This document shows, in pieces, positions 11,603 through 21,777 of a stretch of 64,000 bases of DNA. Positions within the stretch are counted from its first letter, which is position 1. Every line of letters starts with the position of its first letter. Made by a program: the position numbers and the translations under genes. The stretch is from Phymatolithon calcareum. Lineage: Eukaryota; Rhodophyta; Florideophyceae; Hapalidiales. The notes under the pieces are model-generated. The model did not search any database. It saw only the letters and a list, made by a program, of their open reading frames with translations, and was not told the DNA's origin. Location of the stretch: contig OZ345355.1 in the NCBI GenBank assembly GCA_977006965.1, positions 2,108,001-2,172,000 of the forward strand. Direction: 5' to 3'.

Positions 11603-12359
11603 TTACTTTTTGATCGTCTCCTGTGGCGGTACGACGGGTGTTATGCAGGAGGTTATATTCTTCGGGTCGGTTTCGTTGTCAGATTTTTCACGTGTGAGGG
11701 ACGGCGGTGTTGCCCGTCTCGCCCTACGAGTTCGCCTCGCAAGGGTGGCGGCCGAGGGCTGGGCTTTGGGGGCCATTGATCTTTGTTTCATATTTCGCGT
11801 AATTATGCTTGATTTCATTATCTTTTGTCCCGGCGTCGAATTTCGTCTGGGCCGATTTTTGCACTGGTAGTTCGTCCAAGTTCGTCCTTGGTCGTGTTCC
11901 GCGTAGTCGGTCTCCATTAGAGGTCAAAATACAGGCTTCCGCGGCCTCCTTCTGCTTATGACGGCTCTTGCAGTTACGTTCCACTTTCCTTCCCTTCTGC
12001 CGCGCTTTTCGCTTTCCACACTTCTGGATCGATCGGGGATCCCGCTCTTCTACTATCGCGAATGAAGTAACAGACTGGTGATTGACGGACGTTTTTCCAG
12101 TGGAAGGACGAGAACGGAGATATGCGGGCCTAAGACAAATCGAAACGCCACGAGCATGGAGGTTTTTCATTCTGCAAGGGGGTACGGTGGAGCCAGAATC
12201 GAAATTTAGGGAATATAAGGTAGCATATGTCCCAACTTGAGGAAATGTACCACCTTCCTCACATATGTAATCTACTGCCATGAAATATTTTTCGCTTATA
12301 TCAGTGACAACGATTTTGACTGTATCTGTTAAGGGTTGCATGCAATGATATCGTTTCAT
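11603..12359 (-). pseudogene. LINE ORF1 basic N-terminal region
   Basis: Two overlapping minus-strand frames carry a lysine/arginine-rich stretch (KARQKGRKVERNCKSRHKQK) and a segment around KIMKSSIITRNMKQRSMAPK. Both are shared with the plus copy at 9480-9720. Different frames carry the homology in the two copies, so at least one is frameshifted. The part upstream of about 12160 is not shared and may be unrelated sequence read through. Confidence 0.45.
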
Positions 12360-12387
12360 GTTCGTAATTAAGTGGATTTATTGAGAA
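12359..12387 (-). repeat. Family C 3' terminus
   Basis: The minus strand reads TTCTCAATAAATCCACTTAA, the recurrent 3' end of family C, which is also seen at 33430, 45005, 45792, 46990 and 58655. It directly adjoins the 3' end of LINE D. Confidence 0.6.
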
Positions 12388-13779
12388 GGGGATATGTGAT
12401 GTTTTTATTTTGAGAGCTCCCGAAGCCTCACCTTGGAGTAACGGGGCAGCTCTTGCATAATCTCTAAGGTAAAGTCGTCTGGCTACTCAAAACGTTCTTG
12501 ATTCGAAGGTTTCGCCGAACAAGAGCGCCTGTGAGTCTCTTGAGCTCAGACTCTATTTCTGTACTCATCTTCGACGGCGCTAGAGTACGTTGTATGGCGA
12601 CTAGTTCGATCATCGCGGTAATACCACAGTGGGCACCCAATACTGATTTTCTCCAAAGGGGTGCTCGGTTGAATTTCAACCTTAGGCACCTTAAACGTGT
12701 TGTTCTTTCTCCTATGTAAAGGATCCCTGGTAGCTTGCCTTCAATAGGAATCTTCATTGACCTGCCTTCTTCTTCCTTTTCCCATACCTGAATTGTTTCT
12801 TCTCTCCTCCTCTTCTTCGTGACAGATCCCTCTTGGGCTTTTCTGAAGGGATTGTCGCAAGTCTTCATACATCTTGAGATATTCAATATCCTTCATTGCT
12901 TCCTTTACGTATTCATCTCTTCCAAAGTACTCTTCTGTTTCTTCAAGGCGCTTTTAGTGTCTTACCAGGCTTAATGCAAACCTTTCTGCTTGATGACGTC
13001 TCCTCATCATTGGTGGTCCCAGTCGGCACAGAACTCGCATTCGGTCCCGGTGGTGTTCGGCATACTTTTCGAAGACATTCTTGTAGAACAAGCCCTCTGC
13101 GAACTCGATTGCAGAGAGCAATCGCTTTGTTATTGGAGTAACGTGTAACGCATACTCCTATTTCGGGATAATTAGCGACTTAAAGATCATAATGCATGTC
13201 TCCGGTTTGAATCCTCGAATATTCACTCCATGCTCCCAAAGCTTATGTATGCATCCTGCAGCATTTGAACGCTTGCTATGGCCGTGTCATCCGAAACACC
13301 CTTGTTATTCATGCTTACCCCAAGATATGAGAATCTCCAGGCTTGATATAGTTCTCGTCCCGCCAAGTAAAACGTGTGCTTCTGAAGTCCTTTGTACTTG
13401 AGAACTTCGCTTTTTCCTGGTTTTGTTTTCCATTTCATGCCATTTTCGCTTGCCCAACTGGTCGCTATATCAAGAAGTTTCTGCATTCCTCGTCCTGTCT
13501 TCGCTTGAAGCTGAACATCATCTGCGGACAATTTCACTAGGCTTTCTGAGACGTTTCTGTCTGTCTTGGAGACGGCTTCTCGGAATGTGTCCATGAATAT
13601 ATTGTCTAGGCATGGACTAAGCGGGGAACCTTGAGGTACTCCTCGGTCGATGATTCACCACGTTTCTGTCTCGTCTCCAACTGATGTAACGCACGATAGT
13701 TTTAACAGGTACTCAACCATCCTTGCTATCGCTTCAGGAAGTTTCTCCGTCATCCTCTTCATGAGGATATCCCTGGGCA
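12388..13779 (-). pseudogene. LINE family D, copy 1 (RT to 3' end)
   Basis: Minus strand, 5'-truncated at PRDILMKRMTEKLPE (13770). Visible parts are VEYLLKLSCVTSVGDETETW followed by TGA, motif B RGVPQGSPLSP, a catalytic box mutated to SADD (about 13520), the thumb region, and the C-terminal domain RTTRLRCLRLKFNRAPLWRK ending near 12464. The 3' end is ...CATCACATATCCCC. The copy is inverted relative to 14830-17175, shares its TGA after ETW, and lacks the 750-bp MITE present there. The flanking DNA indicates that recombination with that copy exchanged the 5' ends. Confidence 0.8.
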
Positions 13780-14290
13780 TAGTAAGATTGTGGAGGAGAC
13801 ACGCGACGCTAGGGGAGAGCTGGAATGCGAGACGCTGGACGGCATGCGAAAATCGAACACGCCAACTGATATCCAAGACAAGGGTGCCCTACGACTAACC
13901 TGAGAACAACAAGAAGAAGGACGCGCTAGGAAAATTACCTTTTCCAAGAATGGTGTTCCGCACCAAGCAGTGAGGATGAAAGAAAGTAGGCACAGAATTC
14001 TCTGCGCAAGATGATTCGTAGGTCAGTTTCCACGAAAGCCGCCGAAGTTAATAGAAGAAATGGGCATTCAAGGAGCATGGGCAGTTAGAATCCTGAAGAG
14101 TATCCTGAGAAAGCCAACATGGACGCCTACAGAGGAAACCAATGTGTCTCGTGCCATTGACACGATACTAAGTAATTCTGATGAAGGAACCGAAATTTCG
14201 AATGTAGTAGAATGCTAAGAAAGATGCCGACTTCCTCACGTTGGGACACATGGTACGTTCTCAATTTGTTCACGCCGGTACACATCCGCG
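13780..14290 (+). pseudogene. Family C LINE, 3' half
   Basis: The plus strand aligns over its length with the minus-strand family C copy at 45792-46370. Both share a C-terminal domain around TPTDIQDKGALRL and KITF, then a segment with SILRKPTWTPTEE-like sequence, then a 3' UTR toward GGGACACATGGTACGTTCTC. Several stops are present. The other half of the element appears to be at 17174-17260 in the opposite orientation. Confidence 0.65.
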
Positions 14291-14829
14291 CCGAGGGAAA
14301 TCAATATAGAACGGGGACACGGTTGGCGTGGCGGAGTTCATGCATCACCGGCTAGCGGGAGCGGCGGCGCTCGGCCACAACGGCCGTTATTCCCGATCCG
14401 CCCAGCTCCTCGGTCTGGAATCATCAACATGCCTTGTCCCTTGTGTTTGCAACCAACCGTGCATACCCCGAGTTTCCAAGATCATCTTCCGTCGGGGAGA
14501 TTCCCTTTCCTGATTTTTCTGTCAACTTGTGTAGTAGTATGATTTGTTTTGTTCCCGCGTTTTCTTGTTTTTCAATTTCATTGCATTCATGGCAATTGCT
14601 GGGCGGTAATTACCCTAGCTTAGATTCCGGCCGAAGCCGCTAATGCAGAGCTGTCCTTCAACAGCTGGATCTGCGATGGCTAAAATAAAAGCTTGAGTGC
14701 ACCTTCCCATGCGAGAAGGGAGGTAACCATTTTTCTGGTGCCCAATTTGTCGCTGGCGAGACACGCGCGGACACGAGCCGAGGCGGGAGTACGAATAGTC
14801 TTCCTCGGGCATGGCGCTAAGCAACCCTG
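14291..14829. other. No gene recognised
   Basis: GC-rich at first, then AT-richer. No frame shows a recognisable domain. The end of this stretch may already contain decayed pre-RT sequence of the following LINE D. Confidence 0.4.
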
Positions 14830-17175
14830 ATTCCCTTATACAAGAAAGACCCAGCTCATGTCGCAGCAAACTACAGGCCCATATCTCTTTTAAGTCAAGC
14901 CAGGAAAATCATCGACTCAGCTCTAGATGCATACATACGCGAGAAATACCTCTTCAATAAGGTTCGGCTGGGTTTTCGGAACGACAGAAGCACATATCTC
15001 ACTATAATCCGCGCAAAAGGTACAATGAAAAAGGGTCATCCGTTCATGGCAGTTCTCGACCTGTCCGCGGCATACGATAGTGTGCCCAGGGATATCCTCA
15101 TGAAGAGGATGACGGAGAAACTTCCTGAATTGATAACAAGGATGGTTGAGTACCTGTTAAAACTATCGTGCGTTACATCAGTTGGAGACGAGACAGAAAC
15201 GTGGTGAATCATCGACCGAGGAGTACCTCAAGGTTCCCCGCTTAGTCCATGCCTATACAATATATTCATGGACACATTCCGAGAAGCCGTCTCCAAGACA
15301 GACAGAAACGTCTCAGAAAGCCTAGTGAAATTGTTCGCAGATGATGTTCAGCTTCAAGCGAAGACAGGACGAGGAATGCAGAAACTTCTTGATATAGCGA
15401 CCAGTTGGGCAAGCGAAAATGGCATGAAATAGAACACAAAAACCAAGAAAAAGCGAAGTTCTCAAGTACAAAGGACTTCAGAAGCACACGTTTTACTTGG
15501 CCGGACGAGAACTATATCAAGCCTGGAGACTCTCATATCTTGGGGTAAGCATGAATAACAAGGAACGCATATTTTCAGTGTCACTAATTCTCGCGTCTCT
15601 GTCACTAATCGGGAAAAATACATTTCAGTGTCACTATTTTGCAAAATGACACGTCAGTGTCACTAATCTGCAAAACAGTGCCTTGGTGTTTCGCATGCTC
15701 CAGGTGTTGTGCACAAGGTTTTCAGAATCTACTGTATATGATACTCATTGGGTGGTATTGTTTTCCTTTGTAACGGTCTGACAAAGTCGAATTGGCCTAT
15801 AACGTGGATAAATCGGGCCAAAGAGAAATTTTTGCAGTAGTGTTCTGTGGTCAATGGCAAAGCTCTCCCGAAATCGCAGGCATGATTAATGGCTCTGAAC
15901 GGTCAACTTAATGCAATAAGCTCAAGTCTTCCTCGGGAATGATCTGCTCCATAAATCTGAAGGCCTGCAGTTTTATGGAGCAGAATTTTCCCGATGACAT
16001 CTTGAGCTCCAGCTAAATTATGGTGCTATAAAATGGCAAACTGTAACAAGGGTTAACGTACACCTCGACCAGCTTCATACCGATAGCAGTTGCGAAAAAG
16101 TTTTCCGAAACTTTTCCCGAAGAGTATAATTGTGTCTTATTGAGTTGCTTTTAGTGACACAGATGAGGGATTTTTAGGATTAGTGACACTGAGCCATCGT
16201 TTCTTAGAATAGTGACATTGAAGTTCTGTTTTTCATATTAGTGACACTGACGTGCTGTTTTTCAATTTAGTGACACTGACGTGAAAATTAGTGACAGGGA
16301 AAATATTTAGCCAATAACAAGGGTGTTACGGATGACACGGCCATAGCAAGAGTTCAAATGCTGCAGGATGCATACATAAGCTTTTGGTGCATGGAGTGAA
16401 TATTCGAGGATTCAAACCGGAGACATGCATTATGATCTTTAAGTCGCTAATTATCCCGAAATGGGAGTATGCGTTACACGTTACTCCAATAACAAAGCGA
16501 TTGCTCTCTGCAATCGAGTTCGCAGAGGGCTTGTTCTACAAGAATGTCTTCGAAAAGTATGCCGAACACCACCGGGACCGAATGCGAGTTCTGTGTCGAC
16601 TGGGACCACCAAAGATGAGGAGACGTCATCAAGCAGAAAGGTTTGCATTAAGCCTGGTAAGACACTAAAAGCGCCTTGAAGAAACAGAAGAGTACTTTGG
16701 AAGAGATGAATACGTAAAGGAAGCAATGAAGGATATTGAATATCTCAAGATGTATGAAGACTTGCGACAATCCCTTCCGAAAAGCTCAAGAGGGATCTGT
16801 CACGAAGAAGAGGAGCAGAGAAGAAACAATTCAGGTATGGGAAAAGGAAGAAGAAGGCAGATCAATGAAGATTCCTATTGAAGGCAAGCTACCAGGGATC
16901 CTTTACATAGGAGAAAGAACAACACGTTTAAGGTGCCTAAGGTTGAAATTCAACCGAGCACCCCTTTGGAGGAAACGTACTCTAGCGTCATCGAAGATGA
17001 GTACAGAAAATGAGTTTGAGTGCAAGAGACTCACAGGAGCTCTTGTTGGGGGAGAATTACGAATCAAGAACGTTTTGAGCAGCCAGATGACTTTAGCGTA
17101 GAGATTATGCAAGAGCTGCCCCGTTACTCCAAGGTGAGGCTTTGGGAGCGCTCAAAAAAATCATCAAATATCCCC
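14830..17175 (+). pseudogene. LINE family D, copy 2 (RT to 3' end), carrying a MITE
   Basis: Plus strand order: LIPLYKKDPAHVAANYRPIS (about 14830), GFRNDRSTYLTIIRAKGTM, motif A VLDLSAAYDSVPRD (about 15050), ETW then TGA (15205), motif B RGVPQGSPLSP (about 15220), catalytic FADD (15335), then the post-RT region interrupted at 15563-16312. It continues with KWEYALHVTP (16455), RMRVLCRLGPPKMRRRHQAE (16580), the C-terminal domain and a 3' end at about 17175 (...ATATCCCC). Several stops and frameshifts, including Trp to TAG near 15428, inactivate it. The RT Asp residues are intact, unlike copy 1. Confidence 0.82.
15563..16312. mobile_element. 750-bp MITE with MULE-like features, inserted in LINE D
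   Basis: The insert is flanked by the 9-base direct repeat AATAACAAG (15554-15562 and 16313-16321). The uninterrupted sequence is present once in the paralogous D copy near 13295-13310. The two ends form inverted repeats of about 45 bp, sharing ATATTTTC, then TGTCACTAATT, then a second GTCACTAA. Further GTCACTA/TAGTGAC motifs repeat in the subterminal regions. There is no coding frame. A 9-bp duplication and long TIRs fit a non-autonomous Mutator-like element; other cut-and-paste groups are not excluded. Confidence 0.8.
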
Positions 17176-17260
17176 ACAACCTTACTAAGTCTTCTCGACA
17201 ATTTCGAGAGCAGGTGCTGTCGGCGGAACTCCCATAGTTCTATTTGGCATAGCTTAATTA
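17174..17260 (-). repeat. Family C LINE, 5' part of the split element
   Basis: This matches family C at 46290-46370 (minus) and breaks exactly at CCACAACCTTACTA, whose complement, with one mismatch, starts the other half at 13780. It abuts the 3' end of LINE D copy 2. Confidence 0.6.
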
Positions 17261-17768
17261 GTCTTCTCCAGTGCCACCCTGTCCACTTTCCAAACATCCT
17301 TTCATGTTCAATGGAGTCATATGGCCTTCATGTTCATCCATTGCAATGCCCCGTGACTGCATATCTCTATTAGAGGCAACATATTTCGTGGCTCTCAGAT
17401 AAAATTCCCATGTACTGTCTAGACTGATACGCATGTCCTAAATAAGCCACTGTTACCTTCGTTGCTCACTGGATTAGCCAGAGACAACCATTACTGCGGT
17501 CTAGTAAAACCCAGATGAATAAAACCTGTTCTACTCAATCTCTCACCCCTAACATGACTCTAATACGTAACCATATCTTCTATTGTATCAATAGCCTGAG
17601 CAACATATTTTTCTTTGCTGGGGTTTCCGAGTAGGTTTCTTCAGCATGCTGTTTAGGGTCCGGCTGCTCCTTGACCCCCAAGAACTAATTTAGTTGTGGT
17701 GGGCTCCTTGGAAAATGTCTCATAAACTATATTGCGCTACAATTTCAAGGATTGCAGAATAACTTTTA
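17261..17768. other. No gene recognised
   Basis: Short frames only. No shared repeat or domain was identified. Confidence 0.4.
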
Positions 17769-18420
17769 TCAAACAATCGAACCAGGGACGAAGATGAATG
17801 TTCCACGCCTCGACGAGCAAAGGCACACAATGAACAACGTGGAAAATAAGGTTTGACCGCAGCACCGTTCGGCCGCACGACCATCCGTTTCAACGAGTGT
17901 CCTGGATATTGTCATACCCAACTGGCATGCAGTAACCGCCACAAGAGTCTGTCCAGCGGCGACCAACACAGAACCTAAATCAAATGTATCGGAAGATACC
18001 GAGCTCAGGATAATAGCACATGCCAAACCGTGAGCTGACGCATCTTAACAGCAAGAAACCAAGGCACAACCGTGCAACGTCTGCCTCCGTCCGCTCAATC
18101 GCATTGAGAAATCGTTTCTTTTGTTTCTCCAACCTCCCATCCCCTTTGTGCTCTTGTAGATTAGTTCAGGGAAGCGGAAGTCCAGGGTTTGACCAGGTCG
18201 AACTCTGGATGGAGCTCCTCACATGCACTGGGTCAGGCTCGGCAGCATTATAGGATGCAATTTCCTCGAGGGCTCAACCCACTGACCACACATTACCGAC
18301 ACAGCTTTATTGCGTTCACTAAAGATCTGAAGTTCTGGCACCTTGCGGAGATCGAGATAAAAATGATTCTATGTCTTCTCTCTTTCAACGAAAATTACAC
18401 GGATATACTCTAGAAAGTAG
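17769..18420. pseudogene. Unknown duplicated ORF block Q, copy 1
   Basis: This block is homologous, in inverted order, to 57737-58590. On the minus strand a frame of 85 codons contains GSVLVAAGQTLVAVTACQLG and ETDGRAAERCCGQT. On the plus strand frames contain NSKKPRHNRATSASVR and DLKFWHLAEIEI. Both kinds of frame have counterparts in the second copy, so I cannot decide which strand coded. Frame breaks differ between the copies, which suggests decay. No known domain was recognised. Confidence 0.4.
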
Positions 18421-18754
18421 ACTTACTTACAAGGTACTCTTAACGTTCGCATGTTGCCATGCAATCTGATTTCGATATACGAAATCTACTGATTGTCATC
18501 TACTTTCACATGTCACCTTGTGTGGCTACAAGCTCGCTTCATTTAGTGTACCATTCGCCATAGACTCCTATGGTTTAGATGGGATGCTCTGGCCCTACTT
18601 CAACGCTTCAACCGTAGTTTTCTCTTGAAGAAGCAGAACAATCAACCATGACCTAAACATCAGGTACGGACCTTACGATACCAAGGTAAAGCACATCGTT
18701 CTCTCATGTTATGCTTTACCTGACTCCGTTTGATGTTCGAAATTTTTATAAGTA
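18421..18754. other. No gene recognised
   Basis: Nothing identifiable. Part of this sequence near 18520-18600 resembles 40900-40930 and 41300-41370 (ACAAGCTCGCTTCATT), so a repeat may be present. Confidence 0.3.
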
Positions 18755-18990
18755 GCATGAGTCCCAACTTGAGGAAAGTCGGCACTTTTCGAAGTGTGTA
18801 TTCTACTAGCGTCGAAGGTTATCATTTACCTTCTTCAGAAATGCATAGTGCATTTTCATTGACTTGAAATACGTCATTCTCTTCTGTAGGAGTCCATGTC
18901 GGCTTCCTCAGGATATTGCTGAGCGTCCCAACTGCCCGTGCTCCTGAACTGCCCATTTCTTCAATCAATATTGGTGGTTTCCTTAGGAAA
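18755..18990 (-). repeat. Family C LINE 3' fragment
   Basis: It contains GTCCCAACTTGAGGAAAGTC and a downstream segment around CATTCTCTTCTGTAGGAGTC shared with the family C copies at 33480-33690 and 45830-46030. Confidence 0.55.
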
Positions 18991-19559
18991 TGGCCTGCGA
19001 ATCATCTTCTATGTCTGCGAAGGAAATGGATTCCCGGCCTACATGATAATTTCTCGAACAGAGCAGTGTTGCAATAGTTCGACGTCTTTACTGCACGAGT
19101 TGTAACTTGTAGCGAGAGAAGTTCTCAGTTCTTTCTGTCATTTAAAGAGTTTTTGACCGATATTCAGTGACCCCAGCGCGACACCGTACAGTGGAATGAT
19201 TCCAATGTCGAGGTCAATAAACAAGAGATTGTTTGTCGTATACCACTCCACGGTGTAGCAAAACTAGTCAGCACAGTCGCTCGTCATTTTTACTTCTTTT
19301 CCAGCCCGGGCACTTAAATGGAAACGTTAGAGGCTTGATTACTCGGGTTCTCTGACGTTGACATATTGAAGCCTAGCAGCGTTCCGACGCTTTTATATCA
19401 ATTTCTTCAGAAGGAGAATTCAGCTCTATTCTGTGGTTTCTCATGCAAAGGTACTACAATGGACGCAAAGCTCCTCAAGATTTCCGTAGCTCTGACAAAA
19501 TGCAACCTAACTCAAAGATTCGTAGTTTAGTACTGTGCACTAACCATGTTTCAGGCTGT
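18991..19559. other. No gene recognised
   Basis: Short frames only. The region leads into a family B tail without a visible coding segment. Confidence 0.35.
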
Positions 19560-19815
19560 GGAAAAGTAAGGACGGCCCGCAACTTGAAATCACAGCGTGA
19601 CAAAGGACAGGGGAGTAATTTTCCCCCTCGAGGTCCCGAAGGAGACTAGAGGTGGGTTTTTCTAGTCCACTGAATCGTGTTACACCTACAAGAAAAGAAA
19701 CTCTTCCATAGACAGAATCTAACCAAAACTCTTGGCCCTAGGAAAGTTGCCCGAGCGTCAGCAGATGCGTTAGTAACTTTTAAATAAAAATCTACTTTTC
19801 TTCTTCTTATGATTA
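19560..19815 (+). repeat. Family B retroelement 3' end with (CTT)n tail
   Basis: It matches 40454-40614 (inverted) and 54620-54835. All share a CCCCTCGAG block, a GAGGTGGGTT segment, CGTCAGCAGATGCGTTAGTA, and AACTTTTAAATAAAAA before (CTT)n. Confidence 0.7.
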
Positions 19816-19954
19816 GGACCGCAAGGGGCTCATTACCTGTTCAGGATCTGTCCGATGCGAGTTTATTAAGGCCAGCGGATTCTATTGTTCTCGACAAAAT
19901 TGAGTATAGAGTCACATTCATTACGGAGATGTACCAATTCGCCTTGGCTTGGCG

Positions 19955-20092
19955 AACAACCGAGTACATGCTAGGGGCTCAGATAGAATACCAGACATAA
20001 GAGTAGAGCCACCCTAGTAAGGTTAGCACCTGAGGAAGCCTTGCCCGTATATTCGTATGACTCCGGGGCTTTAAAAATTGCAATAAAAAACC
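19955..20092 (+). repeat. Family A' LINE 3' tail
   Basis: Nearly identical to the 3' end of the A' element at 60590-60727: ACCGAGTACATGCTAGGGGC to GCAATAAAAAA. It is a severely 5'-truncated insertion. Confidence 0.7.
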
Positions 20093-20562
20093 CTTGGCTT
20101 GGCGTTGACGGGGGGACGCAATTTGGCTTATCTTTGATGGATAGTACTCTACTGTAGGTAATTCGTCATCTCCTATCGATCGAGCTCATTGCTTGTTCAC
20201 GAAGTATTGTAGCTTTTTGTAAAAGTGCCTAGCCCCACAGCGGGAGGTTATATGGCACCTCGATTCCAATTTTTATTACTAGCTCATTCCTACAACTTAT
20301 TCTGTATGGTTGAGGTCCAGAGGATAATCCCCATAGCGACTTTCCTTTCATCTTCGCTTATTGACACTGGCGTGATCAGCACTTTGTGGACGTACAGCAT
20401 TTTCCGTGTTGGCTAAGCTCGTCTTCCAGAGGAGATAGATTCCGTGGAAATCTTCAAATGAACTATTGCAGAGAACAACGACTGATAGAAGGTGTTGCAA
20501 GGAATGAAAATGCAAAGCAAAATAAATCGGAGACTGATGATGATACGTCACTATTGAAGAGC
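20093..20562. other. No gene recognised
   Basis: Unique sequence next to the inverted repeat. The short frames show no domain. Confidence 0.35.
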
Positions 20563-20598
20563 AATGAGTCTAGAATTTTAGTTAAAGATGTAGTCACT

Positions 20599-20926
20599 CA
20601 AAGCATTGGAATTATTTATTTATTTTTATTCTTTTCTCGAAAAGTGTCGAGAATAAATAATTTTATTGTTGAACGCAGAAGCAATAAATTATTGTATTCA
20701 AGTTCAGTGAGGTATAAATAACTGGTTATTCCCCGAATTATTAGATCCTTCTTGCTACTTTCTGTCGCGATAGAATAACCGGATCGAAAAAATGAGGAGT
20801 CCGATACAATAATTGTCGCAACCACGACGATCTCAATAAATACAATAAATATGCGAGACTCAGGAATAAATTATTGGAACAATAATTTAAATAATTACAA
20901 TAGCAATTATTTTTTCCAATGCTTTG
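20599..20926. mobile_element. hAT-like MITE, 328 bp
   Basis: Terminal inverted repeats start CAAAGCATTGGAA. The insert is flanked by the 8-base direct repeat TAGTCACT (20591-20598 and 20927-20934). The right arm of the inverted repeat holds the empty site with a single copy (about 25512-25520, minus strand). It is very AT-rich and has no gene. An 8-bp duplication and CA...TG ends are typical of the hAT superfamily. Confidence 0.85.
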
Positions 20927-20967
20927 TAGTCACTAGCAAAGTAAGAAGAGTTATTTTCATCTCTCAC

Positions 20968-21327
20968 TCAAGAAATCGTCCATGTGACGCCATACGGATC
21001 AGTGACAGCCAGGCCATTACGCGACTGCTTCACTTTGCTTCCCGCACTGAGTGCACGGGCCATTCTGTACTTATCGACGGATGCTGCAAGCAATAAGCGG
21101 ACATTCCCGCCAGTAGAGTGCGAGCGGGATATTTTTTGTACTTTGATCTTGAATCCATACGACGAATCCAGAGTCACAGACCTCTTGGACGATGATGATG
21201 TTGAAAGCTCGCGCGCACGGAGTTTTGACTTGTAGAAGCTTATGGCGGAGGATATCAGATGCTCTGGAATAAGAAGTTCGAGCGGTTGGGTACCAGAAAG
21301 GTATCCTGTAATATCGACGTTAAACAT
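20968..21327 (-). CDS. VOC-superfamily (glyoxalase/PhnB-like) protein, left copy
   Basis: The ATG at 21327 gives 119 residues. The frame is open further upstream from a TTG, but the ATG is the first standard start. The N-terminal half has a strand (PLELLIP), then a helix ISSAISFYKSKLRARE (residues 25-40), as in the SAIxFY motif of VOC modules. The C-terminal half has VRLLLAASVDKYRMARALSAG, then DPYGVTW (residues 110-116) close to the end, matching the DPFGxxW end of PhnB-like proteins. The length fits a single VOC module. The usual metal ligands of glyoxalase I are not obvious, so the reaction is unknown. The amino-acid sequence is identical to the right copy at 25120-25479. A TATA-like box lies 116 bases upstream. 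There is no intron. Confidence 0.65.
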   Translation of the reverse strand: MFNVDITGYLSGTQPLELLIPEHLISSAISFYKSKLRARELSTSSSSKRSVTLDSSYGFKIKVQKISRSHSTGGNVRLLLAASVDKYRMARALSAGSKVKQSRNGLAVTDPYGVTWTIS

Positions 21328-21442
21328 TTCAGTTGCAATCAAAACTCTTCTGATGAAATAGTAATTTCTGAGAAGAAGCGCCTGGGCGGAGAGAGCGATG
21401 AGTTTGCTTGAAGATCAGACCAAATTAACGTCGGCTGCTTGC

Positions 21443-21449
21443 ATATATA
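21443..21449 (-). promoter_or_regulatory. TATA-like box upstream of left VOC gene
   Basis: TATATAT on the minus strand, 116-122 bases before the ATG at 21327, mirrored in the right arm. Preserved by duplication, so conservation alone does not prove function. Confidence 0.4.
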
Positions 21450-21513
21450 GCAGTTTTGAACTCTCTTTACGATTTCACTAGAAGCTTGGTGAGAAAGTTT
21501 TCATCTCTGCCAT

Positions 21514-21777
21514 ATGCAGTTTAAAAAGTCAACCCACAAACAGCGGTCAAGAAATCATTGTTACTCTGAATGCATCCTTAATGCATTGCAAAGGGAGCGA
21601 GAGACATATCGATACAACGCAAACATACAGGAAGATGGTTTGAAGACCATAAAGTCAATAGAGATACGTCTGTCGAATGACTGTTCCCACACGAAGTTCG
21701 CTCATTTGAGAAGAGAGCGACGAACAACCCGGTTGCTCGTTTCCTCTCATCGCAGTACAGCAATGGAAAACACTTAA
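21514..21777 (+). other. Open frame in inverted-repeat arm, coding status unclear
   Basis: An 87-codon open frame is identical in the other arm (24670-24933, minus). The opposite strand is also open for 67 codons. No domain was recognised. Its position, divergent to and just upstream of the VOC gene, could make it promoter DNA or a short partner gene. Identity between the arms is not evidence of coding because the whole segment is nearly identical. Confidence 0.2.
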
